From an uncultured Geobacteraceae bacterium (GTDB lineage: Bacteria > Desulfobacterota > Desulfuromonadia > Geobacterales > Pseudopelobacteraceae): a stretch of 64,000 bases of DNA. The stretch is taken from the NCBI GenBank assembly GCA_903939115.1, contig CAJAFV010000047.1, positions 1-64,000 on the forward strand, read 5' to 3'. The translations under genes were made by a program, and so were the position numbers. A model generated the notes under the pieces. The model saw only the letters and a list, made by a program, of their open reading frames with translations, ran no database searches and was not told where the DNA came from. Shown here piece after piece: positions 19,004 through 25,993 of this stretch. The stretch's first letter is position 1. Each line of letters opens with the position of its first letter.

Positions 19004-19371
19004 GTAGCTTTATATGATTGTTAACAGTTTAAGGGAATATCACTCCTCTTTCATTTTAAAATCAATTGGATATCTCGGCTGCTGGTAATAACAGCCTAAC
19101 ACTTATCAGCAATATTCTTGCCATAATTAATACCTAGTAAAACCATGCTGTTAAGACATAGAATAATTTTCACTTTGTGAAATAACCTGTTCTCTATACG
19201 TCATATTGCGTAAATTTCATACTGGAATTATCACCTCCAAATCACTAAAAGCCTTCCGTAAACACCTTTCTTGCATCCTCCAATTGTTCTGTTCAAAAGA
19301 ATATGTGCATATTACCCTTGCGCCAAAACAATGATTATATAGAATACGGTCACTTAACTGACGGAGTTAGC
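19004..19371. other. AT-rich intergenic stretch upstream of the riboswitch
   Basis: About 370 bases. It should hold the promoter for the riboswitch-PilZ transcript on the minus strand, of which only a candidate -10 (TATAAA, about 19008-19013) was seen. No gene is supported; the frame starting at 19303 on the plus strand is part of the ATPase fragment described next. Confidence 0.45.
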
Positions 19372-19470
19372 GTGTATATCAAACAGCGACAACGGGAAAA
19401 CCTTAAAAACTCGTTGATCCCGGGAAAGGTGGTTGTCATTTACGGTGCCCGCCGCACCGGAAAGACCATT
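19372..19470 (+). pseudogene. N-terminal fragment of a DUF4143-type AAA ATPase
   Basis: From a GTG at 19372 the frame reads VYIKQRQRENLKNSLIPG followed by KVVVIYGARRTGKT, the N-terminus and Walker A typical of the AAA ATPases that carry a DUF4143 C-terminus. It breaks off right after the Walker A threonine, where the terminator of the facing gene begins. The remaining 350 or so residues are absent, so this is a scar of a lost or rearranged gene. Confidence 0.6.
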
Positions 19471-19472
19471 AA

Positions 19473-19500
19473 AAAAAGGCGGGATCGCTCCCGCCTTTTT
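19473..19500 (-). terminator. Terminator of the 503-aa envelope protein gene
   Basis: Perfect 12-base arms AAAAAGGCGGGA (19473-19484) and TCCCGCCTTTTT (19489-19500), loop TCGC; works for the minus-strand gene ending at 19530. Confidence 0.9.
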
Positions 19501-19529
19501 CCATCCGCCACCTTATTCGAAGGGAGTAT

Positions 19530-21041
19530 TTACTCAACCTTCTTGATAGTAAGCGATGACGCACCCTTCTCATTCATGCCGGGGCGCAGCACGGTCTGCA
19601 GCATCAGCAGTTCGTTGCGCGCCGAATCCAGATAGTAATCCGGCATGTAATTCTGGGTTGCCCGCGTATGCCATTTTTCGTCAAGAGTTGATCCGTTCCA
19701 GACAAAACAGTAGACCGCACCGGTTTTATAAGTGCGCGCTTTGCCAAGCACCATAAAACCGTCGTTTTTACCCACGACAACCTCTCCGCCCGGGGTAACC
19801 TGAATACGCTGATTCATAAAGGTCCAGCGATATTGATCACCGGTTACCCTCAGATTGTCTGAGTCGTCTCTCTGGAAAGAGAGCTCCGACCCGCCAAACT
19901 TGTCATTGCTGCGCCATAACTCTTTCTGATTCTCGTCATAGATGACCAGATAGTTGTCGGTACTGAGGACGGTGGTCAGCAGCGCACCATCAGAGGCGCG
20001 GAACTGGTTGAAGTTATAGATGTTCCCGTAACGAGGCATTTTGACAGCGTTTTTCATGGTAATCGTTTTCCCGGAACGGGTCGCTTCAAAGACATTGCCA
20101 AAAAAATCAACATCACTGCGCCCCATGGTCTGGGCAAAGAGTTTTTTGGGGCCACCGGCATGGCTGAACGTACGGAAATAGTAGGGCATTTCATCGGCAA
20201 CCAACACCATCTTGTCCCCGCTGACCTGCCAGACCTGCGACAAAAGCTCACCGGCCCGAATAACCGTGACATACATATCAAGGTTGCCGGCGCCATCTTC
20301 CAGCGTATCAATAGAAATTATTTTGCGTGGCTCGGCCAGTTCGGTCGAGGCGATCAGGGTCATCTCTTTCCCCTGCCGGTAATAGGATATACGCCTGGTT
20401 TCAGCGAAGAATAGTTCGCGGCTGCCGTCAGCACTGATCCTGCCGGTTGCCATCAGACCGGCCGCCCCCGCAAGCCGTTTGCTCTGCCACCCACCTGAAT
20501 CATTCCGACTGACTTCCACTTCCTTCGGTTTGATGAACTCGCCGGTTGCTGCCGGGCTCATCTCGACCCCTTTGACTACGCCAGAAGCTGCCGGAATGCT
20601 GACGACAGCAGCAGGGAGTGCGGAAGTCCGGGGCGCTTGAGCTGTAGGCACCTTCGCTAATTCTGCCAGCAGCTTTTCCGCCAGTTTGCCAACGGCAGGG
20701 ATCAATTCGTCCTGATTGTCCCCCTGGACAAAGGCGCGTGACAGCGTCTTGCCGTCAACGGTTTTGGCCAAGGCATCCACGCTGAAGACCTTGCCGATAG
20801 AGACATAGCTGCCGGTCACGACCACATCCGCCTCAGCAGCGCTGCCGACCGCCAGCACCGTATCCCCGTTCAGGCGTGACGCAAGCAGCGTCTGCAGCGT
20901 TGTCTTCATTTCATCCTTGTTCTGCACTCCGGTTACACTCATGTCGGCGACAAACAGTCGCGTCTGGGCGGCCACAACCGGAACGACCGACAGGGCCAGC
21001 GTCATCAACAGTACCGCCATCAGAATCATCTGTTTTTTCAT
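19530..21041 (-). CDS. Periplasmic protein with CsgG/FlgO-like and beta-propeller-like parts
   Basis: 503 aa. Signal peptide of about 24 residues ending VVAAQ. Residues 28-125 (LFVADMSVTGVQNKDEMKTT, ADVVVTGSYVSIG, DELIPAVGKLAEKL) resemble the CsgG/FlgO/TolB-N type fold found in envelope proteins. After a Pro/Ala linker, residues 180-500 have recurring strand patterns with DxxGxxD-like turns (DGAGNLDMYVTVI, DFFGNVFEATR), as in FG-GAP/VCBS propellers. No metal or haem site. Monocistronic between two terminators, downstream of the porin gene. The role is unknown; an envelope assembly or sensing function is a guess. Confidence 0.75.
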   Translation of the reverse strand: MKKQMILMAVLLMTLALSVVPVVAAQTRLFVADMSVTGVQNKDEMKTTLQTLLASRLNGDTVLAVGSAAEADVVVTGSYVSIGKVFSVDALAKTVDGKTLSRAFVQGDNQDELIPAVGKLAEKLLAELAKVPTAQAPRTSALPAAVVSIPAASGVVKGVEMSPAATGEFIKPKEVEVSRNDSGGWQSKRLAGAAGLMATGRISADGSRELFFAETRRISYYRQGKEMTLIASTELAEPRKIISIDTLEDGAGNLDMYVTVIRAGELLSQVWQVSGDKMVLVADEMPYYFRTFSHAGGPKKLFAQTMGRSDVDFFGNVFEATRSGKTITMKNAVKMPRYGNIYNFNQFRASDGALLTTVLSTDNYLVIYDENQKELWRSNDKFGGSELSFQRDDSDNLRVTGDQYRWTFMNQRIQVTPGGEVVVGKNDGFMVLGKARTYKTGAVYCFVWNGSTLDEKWHTRATQNYMPDYYLDSARNELLMLQTVLRPGMNEKGASSLTIKKVE

Positions 21042-21092
21042 ACTACCTCCCGTTCTCTTGTGCCGACTATCGCACAGCTGTCCCGATTAGTC

Positions 21093-21121
21093 AAAAAAAG
21101 GGCGGGATCGCTCCCGCCCTT
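21093..21121 (-). terminator. Terminator of the porin gene
   Basis: Arms AAGGGCGGGA (21098-21107) and TCCCGCCCTT (21112-21121), loop TCGC, with seven T on the minus strand at 21093-21099. Nearly the same hairpin as at 19473-19500. Confidence 0.9.
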
Positions 21122-21146
21122 CGAACTACGATGTGTCAAACCACTA

Positions 21147-22706
21147 TTAGAACGTGTAGTTTATCTGGATGTTGGTCATGAAGGGGTTGGAAGCACCATA
21201 AGCTGTATTTGCTGTCCAAAGGTTAGTAGTACCATTGTTAACTGGGAGGAGAGTGCCGTTGTCCTTGCCATAGCCATCTCCGAGAAAGAGATATGCAGCT
21301 GTGGCACTGACAGACATGTTGTCATACAGTTTGTAGCCGACCGTCCCATTGACTTCTGTGCCGAGAGCTTTGCTGTCGGCAGTACGTTTCTCTGCGACCT
21401 GTGCCCAACCGATGTTGCCGTTGTAGAACAGCTTGTTTGCTGTGCCTTCATAGCCGGCAAACACGCCTTCGAGACCGCGACCGCCCCTGGTGACATCAGC
21501 AGAGCCGCCAACAGCAGTAGACGAGTTAATGGTCGCAACGTTACGGACGAGCAGCCACATATTGGACTGACCGAAGTAGTTGACGCCGGCACCGATCGAC
21601 TGCCAGGCTTTGTTGTATTTATCAACACCGTTGACAGCGTCCTTGTCACCTGACAGGTAGAGGCCGGAAAGGAGGATGTTGCCCGGACCGACAGCAGTTT
21701 TCGTGGCAAGCGCGACAGCAAAAGCGGAGGTAGGAGCATTTGTCAGGCTGCTATAGCCGCCGGTAGTCGACAGGGCTGCTTGCGGAGCTCCTCCAGACGC
21801 TGCGGTGGTGTTGGTTCCCTGAGTTGGGATACCGGGGTTTGACTTGCCGGTCTGATAGGCGGCTGCGGCGTTGAAGGAGAACAGACCGAATTTGCCGGCG
21901 CCGTTCAGGCCAAGTGTATGATTCGAACCGGTACCACCGTAGGTAGTCAAATCGTTAACCTTATCAAGAATCACATAATAGCTGGCACCGAGGGTAAGGT
22001 CCTTGCTGAGGGCATACTTGACATCAAACGTATTCAGATCCTGGGTAAAATAATTGGTGCCCTTCCCAGCTGCGTTGGCTCCAAAAGTCAATGCGCTGTA
22101 GCCCATTCCAGAGGTAGAAGATGAACCGACGGTGAAATAGCCGTAGGAAGCGCTCAACTGGTCATTAATTTTTTTGCTAAACACGACACCGGTTGCATCA
22201 AAGTTGCCGAACAGGCCGAACATTGAGTCATTGTATGGCTGTGCGCCTATTTTTACGTTGGTACCGACCATCGGTACATTAAAATCAAGGTACACGCTCT
22301 TGGTTTCAAGAGAAATTTTGTCTGTATCCAGACCGCCGCCATCACCATTTGCAGTAGGCAGATTAGTTGCCGAAGTGGTTGCACCGGTAGTTCCCGGCAC
22401 GTACTTTCCTGAAGTATTAGCACCTCCAAACTTGTTGTCAATTTCAAAGTGGGTGACCAGTTTCAGGTCATCGCTCGACTTGGCAATGTACTGAAGGCGG
22501 GCGCGCTGCTCAATGTACTTGTCAGTGGCGGCACCATTGTCCAGATTGAACGAACCGGTGCTCGATCCGCCCGACAAGGCGTTGGTTACATACCCAAAAG
22601 AGCGGTACATACCGTGAAACTCGTTCTCGAAGGCCATTGCCGGTACGGATACCGCTGCCAAAGCACCTACTGCTGTTGCGATTGCTACTGTTTTCTTGAT
22701 ATTCAT
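21147..22706 (-). CDS. Outer-membrane beta-barrel porin
   Basis: 519 aa from MNIKKTVAIATAVG; the open frame runs 54 codons further, but GGGAGG seven bases before this ATG and the clean signal peptide (cleavage after VPAMA) fix the start. The mature protein begins FENEFHGMYRSFGYV and consists of alternating amphipathic strands with many Gly, Ser, Thr and aromatic residues; it ends in NYTF, a C-terminal phenylalanine as needed by the BAM machinery. No haem or metal motif. Probably an abundant channel for small solutes. It has its own promoter and an unusually long leader. Confidence 0.88.
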   Translation of the reverse strand: MNIKKTVAIATAVGALAAVSVPAMAFENEFHGMYRSFGYVTNALSGGSSTGSFNLDNGAATDKYIEQRARLQYIAKSSDDLKLVTHFEIDNKFGGANTSGKYVPGTTGATTSATNLPTANGDGGGLDTDKISLETKSVYLDFNVPMVGTNVKIGAQPYNDSMFGLFGNFDATGVVFSKKINDQLSASYGYFTVGSSSTSGMGYSALTFGANAAGKGTNYFTQDLNTFDVKYALSKDLTLGASYYVILDKVNDLTTYGGTGSNHTLGLNGAGKFGLFSFNAAAAYQTGKSNPGIPTQGTNTTAASGGAPQAALSTTGGYSSLTNAPTSAFAVALATKTAVGPGNILLSGLYLSGDKDAVNGVDKYNKAWQSIGAGVNYFGQSNMWLLVRNVATINSSTAVGGSADVTRGGRGLEGVFAGYEGTANKLFYNGNIGWAQVAEKRTADSKALGTEVNGTVGYKLYDNMSVSATAAYLFLGDGYGKDNGTLLPVNNGTTNLWTANTAYGASNPFMTNIQINYTF

Positions 22707-23060
22707 CTGTGTTCCTCCCATTTTTATGATAGCTGCTTGCACAACTTCGATTAACGTACTGTCAGATTTTGATTGATGCCTCTGGTCACCACCTTTCGGA
22801 GTAAAATTACCTGCCCTTCTCAAGCAACATTGAATTTCGCCATCAGAAACCAAGATCATTAAAAACAAATACCTTTACGCATCCGGCTCAGAGGCGGACA
22901 CGCAAAGGTATATTTATTCCTACGCTTATTTTTGTTTGTTCTGAAACGGTCACAGTGTGTTTCGCTCCCGGTCTTCGCTGCCAGCAGGGCTGGAGCTCAG
23001 TAATAATAATCGGTTAGCTACTAGAGAGGTTCGTTTGTTTCAGGCTTTGTTCTATTAGAT
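22707..23060 (-). promoter_or_regulatory. Long structured 5' leader of the porin message
   Basis: With the promoter at 23068-23095 the untranslated leader is about 350 bases. It includes a terminator-like hairpin: on the minus strand ACCTTTGCG ... CCGGATGCGTAAAGGT (about 22871-22911) followed by TTTGTTTTT. It also has GC-rich hairpins such as CCAGCCCTGCTGG near 22981-22993. No known riboswitch class could be assigned. It could be an attenuator or an antisense/small-RNA target. Confidence 0.5.
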
Positions 23061-23067
23061 GGCGACA

Positions 23068-23095
23068 AATATACTACAAATCAAACGAATGTCAA
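23068..23095 (-). promoter_or_regulatory. Sigma-70 promoter of the porin gene
   Basis: Minus strand: TTGACA (23090-23095), 16-base spacer, TATATT (23068-23073). The expected start is about 23061. It is the best sigma-70-like promoter seen in the window. Confidence 0.7.
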
Positions 23096-23159
23096 CAATA
23101 AATTCACTTTTAATGTTTAAAAATAGAACAACTGCTTATTTTTAACACTTTTGTAACAT

Positions 23160-23564
23160 TCAGTGCCCCGCCTGACAGAGCTCCGTCAGGACGCCGTTAC
23201 TGCTTTTCGGGTGTATAAACGCGATGCGTGTCCCATGTGCGCCATTGCGTGGTACTTCATCAACCATGCGGGTGCCGTCGGCCAGCAACTTGGCAATAGC
23301 CGCCTCAATATCGGCAACTTCATAGGCGATGTGGTGGATGCCGGCACCGTTTTTTTCGATGAACTTGGCAACCGGACTCTCAGCGGAGGTCGGCTCCAGC
23401 AGCTCGATCTTTGATTCACCAACAGAAAGCATGGCCACCCGCACCTTCTGCTCGGTGACCTCTTCGATCCCGGCAAAAGCCATACCAAGGTTGTCGCGAT
23501 AGAACGGGATAGTGGCATCAAGGGATTGAACGGCGATCCCGATATGATTTATTTTAGTCAGCAT
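23160..23564 (-). CDS. mce: Methylmalonyl-CoA epimerase
   Basis: 134 aa, the family's usual length. Vicinal-oxygen-chelate fold with metal-binding His in NHIGIAV and GIHHIAYEV and the Glu in NGVLTELCQ. Converts (R)- to (S)-methylmalonyl-CoA, linking propionyl-CoA carboxylase with methylmalonyl-CoA mutase. The mutase large subunit lies upstream on the same strand, separated by the 443-bp GxxExxY element, which may have been inserted into a former mcm-mce transcript. Ribosome site AAAGGT before the ATG. Confidence 0.95.
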   Translation of the reverse strand: MLTKINHIGIAVQSLDATIPFYRDNLGMAFAGIEEVTEQKVRVAMLSVGESKIELLEPTSAESPVAKFIEKNGAGIHHIAYEVADIEAAIAKLLADGTRMVDEVPRNGAHGTRIAFIHPKSSNGVLTELCQAGH

Positions 23565-23582
23565 ATAATTACCTTTCTTAGT

Positions 23583-24025
23583 CTCACCACAGAGTCACAG
23601 AGTACACTGAGAAATCATAGAACAAATCGTCTAATACCGTCTTTTAAAAGTCGGCTATTGAAGTTAATAAGTAGGCCGGTCTTTATTCCTGACAACTTGA
23701 GGTAAGTCAGCAATTGAGCCTCATGCACCGGATGCAGTTGGTCTACGCTCTTTAGCTCAACAATGACTTTATTCTCAACGACCAGATCAAGGCGGCAGGT
23801 ACTTTCAAGAGAAATTCCCTTATAAACAAGCGCTAACTCTTTCTGTCTCTCAAAGTTCAATTTTCGCTCAACAAGCTCGTAACACAAGCATGTTTCATAG
23901 ACCGACTCAATTAAACCAGGCCCTAAATTTCTGTGAACTTCAATAGCAGCTTCAATAATTAAACGTGTCAGATCTGAATTTGGATACATAAAATATCTCA
24001 GTGCTCTCAGTGACTCTGTGGTGAG
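23583..24025. mobile_element. Compact element: GxxExxY gene between 30-bp inverted repeats
   Basis: The ends 23583-23612 (begins CTCACCACAGAGTCAC) and 23996-24025 are inverted copies that match at 27 of 30 positions. Between them is only one gene, which begins six bases inside one repeat and stops two bases inside the other. The element sits between mce and the mutase gene. Gene-less relatives of the repeat occur at 25744, 33066, 34431, 36872 and 55739. I see no duplicated target bases at the edges. Confidence 0.7.
23615..23989 (-). CDS. GxxExxY protein (PD-(D/E)XK nuclease-like)
   Basis: 124 aa. The name-giving motif is G-L-I-E-S-V-Y near residue 24. The core [17 protein letters not shown] has the D...ExK arrangement of PD-(D/E)XK enzymes. 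Usual family length is 120-135 aa. Biochemical activity of the family is not established to my knowledge. The gene lies entirely within a pair of inverted repeats, and its start region overlaps the repeat (ATG at 23989, repeat ends at 23996); no strong ribosome site is visible other than GAG within the repeat. Likely cargo or mobiliser of the repeat rather than part of the methylmalonyl-CoA pathway. Confidence 0.88.
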   Translation of the reverse strand: MYPNSDLTRLIIEAAIEVHRNLGPGLIESVYETCLCYELVERKLNFERQKELALVYKGISLESTCRLDLVVENKVIVELKSVDQLHPVHEAQLLTYLKLSGIKTGLLINFNSRLLKDGIRRFVL

Positions 24026-24038
24026 AGGCTAGATTATT

Positions 24039-25691
24039 TTACAAAACAACCGTCTCCGTATGTTTCCCGAATACCACTCTAAACACATCTGAAATTTCTC
24101 CCAGTGTTGCGTAGGTCCTGACCGCTGCCAGGATGTGCGGCATCAGGTTATCTGTGCTTCTTGCCGCTTTTTCCAGTGTTGCCAATGCTGCCGCGACGGC
24201 TGCGGCATCACGCCCTGCTTTCACCGCTGCCAGTGACGCTTTCTGGGAAATTTCTACCGCTTCCTTCACCCGCAGCAGACCGGTCGGTGGTGGTTCCTTG
24301 ACGGTGAACTTGTTAACGCCGACGATGATCAGCCGCTCTTTCTCGATATCTTTCTGATAGGCGTAGGCGGAATCCTGGATCTCTTTCTGCTGGAAGCCGC
24401 GCGAGATGGCTTCGACGGCGCCGCCAAGCTTGTCGATTTTATCGATATAGTCAAGTGCCGCCGCTTCGATCTGATCGGTTAATGATTCGACCAGGAACGA
24501 TCCGGCGAGTGGGTCGATGCTGTCTGCAGCGCCTGATTCATAGGCGATGACCTGCTGGGTGCGGAGGGCGATGCGGACCGAGTCTTCGGTCGGCAGGGCG
24601 AGCGCTTCGTCGCGGGAGTTGGTGTGCAGTGACTGAGTGCCGCCAAGTACGGCGGAGAGCGCCTGAATGGTGACACGCATGATGTTGTTGTCCGGCTGCT
24701 GGGCGGTCAGGGTACAGCCGGCAGTCTGGGTGTGAAAGCGGAGCATCTGCGATTTCGGATCTTTGGCGCCGAAGCGCTCTTTCATGATTTTTCCCCAGAT
24801 ACGGCGGGCGGCGCGGAACTTGGCAACCTCTTCAAAAAGGTTATTGTGGGCATTAAAGAAGAAGGCGAGGCGCGGGGCAAATTCATCAACCTCCAGACCG
24901 ACCTTGATGGCCGCTTCGACGTAGGCGATGCCGTCGGCTAGTGTAAAGGCGACTTCCTGAACAGCGCTGGAACCGGCTTCACGGATATGGTAGCCGGAGA
25001 TGGAGATGGTATTCCACTTGGGGACGTTGTCTTTACAGTAGGCAAAAATGTCGGTGATGATGCGCATCGATTCTTTGGGCGGGTAGATGTAGGTACCACG
25101 GGCCATGTATTCTTTGAGGATATCGTTCTGAATGGTTCCGGAGATTTTATCCGCAGAAGTACCCTGCTTTTCGGCGACGGCAATATACATGCAGAGCAGG
25201 ATGGCCGCGGTGGAGTTGATCGTCATCGAGGTAGAAACCTTGTCGAGCGGGATGCCGTCGAAGAGGATTTCCATGTCGGCCAGCGAATCGATCGCTACGC
25301 CGACCTTGCCGACTTCGCCAAGACTCATACCGGCGTCTGAGTCATACCCCATCTGGGTCGGCAGGTCAAAGGCAATTGAAAGCCCGGTCTGACCGGCGGA
25401 GAGGAGATATTTATAGCGTTCGTTGGACTCTTTAGCGGTGCCGAACCCGGCGTACTGACGCATGGTCCAGAAGCGGCCGCGATACATGGTCGGCTGCACG
25501 CCACGGGTGTAGGGGTACTCTCCCGGAAGACCGAGCTGTTCATCATAGCCGGGATAGTCAAAACCGGGGGTAAAACAGCGCTCCATCTCCAGGTTGGACG
25601 AGGTCAGGAACGGGTCCATCCGCTCCGGCGACTTGGCAAGACTTTTGACAACCTTCTCATTCCACTTCTTTTTTCTGTCTTGAATGCTCAT
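24039..25691 (-). CDS. Methylmalonyl-CoA mutase, large (catalytic) subunit
   Basis: 550 aa. Substrate-binding TIM-barrel half of an acyl-CoA mutase: [48 protein letters not shown] and [14 protein letters not shown]. The C-terminal B12-binding domain is absent, so a separate small subunit must exist; none is in the window. Interconverts methylmalonyl-CoA and succinyl-CoA. TMR and QTAGCTL in place point to the methylmalonyl type, but ethylmalonyl or isobutyryl mutase cannot be excluded by eye. Strong ribosome site AAGGAG. Confidence 0.9.
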   Translation of the reverse strand: MSIQDRKKKWNEKVVKSLAKSPERMDPFLTSSNLEMERCFTPGFDYPGYDEQLGLPGEYPYTRGVQPTMYRGRFWTMRQYAGFGTAKESNERYKYLLSAGQTGLSIAFDLPTQMGYDSDAGMSLGEVGKVGVAIDSLADMEILFDGIPLDKVSTSMTINSTAAILLCMYIAVAEKQGTSADKISGTIQNDILKEYMARGTYIYPPKESMRIITDIFAYCKDNVPKWNTISISGYHIREAGSSAVQEVAFTLADGIAYVEAAIKVGLEVDEFAPRLAFFFNAHNNLFEEVAKFRAARRIWGKIMKERFGAKDPKSQMLRFHTQTAGCTLTAQQPDNNIMRVTIQALSAVLGGTQSLHTNSRDEALALPTEDSVRIALRTQQVIAYESGAADSIDPLAGSFLVESLTDQIEAAALDYIDKIDKLGGAVEAISRGFQQKEIQDSAYAYQKDIEKERLIIVGVNKFTVKEPPPTGLLRVKEAVEISQKASLAAVKAGRDAAAVAAALATLEKAARSTDNLMPHILAAVRTYATLGEISDVFRVVFGKHTETVVL

Positions 25692-25743
25692 TATCTGTAT
25701 CTCCTTTACACCAAATTGTATTCAACCAATCAAAAACATGCAT

Positions 25744-25903
25744 AACACAGAGACACAGAGAACACAGAGGAATAAAAGGCTTAAGGTCTAAAACAAAATC
25801 ATCTTTGTGGTGAACCATAAAACTTCTTATTTTATCTGTATCTCTTGTTTTTACTCCGTGTTCTCGCCTAGAGGCGCCTGCTTTTGGCTGTGTCTCCGTG
25901 TTT
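25744..25903. repeat. CACAGAG-family repeat pair with a 25-nt hairpin inset
   Basis: Left arm at 25744-25770 (AACACAGAGACACAGAGAAC...) faces a right arm at 25854-25903, which is the same sequence inverted (CACGGAG variants) but interrupted at 25863-25887 by a 25-base inset with stem CGCC-TCTA-GGCG. A further partial copy (TTCACCACAAAG, inverse) lies near 25803-25815. No open frame inside. Lies between the mutase and the carboxylase terminator, in the 302-base gap 25692-25993. Confidence 0.7.
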
Positions 25904-25927
25904 CAAATGCTTTTTATAGGATTACAT

Positions 25928-25965
25928 AAAAAAGCCAGGGGAGAAGTCATACTCCCCGCCCTGGC
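25928..25965 (-). terminator. Terminator of the carboxylase genes
   Basis: On the minus strand GCCAGGG (25959-25965) ... inner GGGGAG/CTCCCC ... CCCTGGC (25934-25940), then six T. It follows the stop at 25994 and separates the carboxylase genes from the mutase gene. Confidence 0.85.
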
Positions 25966-25993
25966 CTGTTCGTCATGACTTTCTTCCCTGCGC

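Noticed and set aside
22741..22850. Second GEMM-like riboswitch in the porin leader
   Set aside because: On the minus strand GGGCAGGT ... CCGAAAGGTGGTGACCAGAGGC is reminiscent, but the invariant GACGCAAAGCC is not present.
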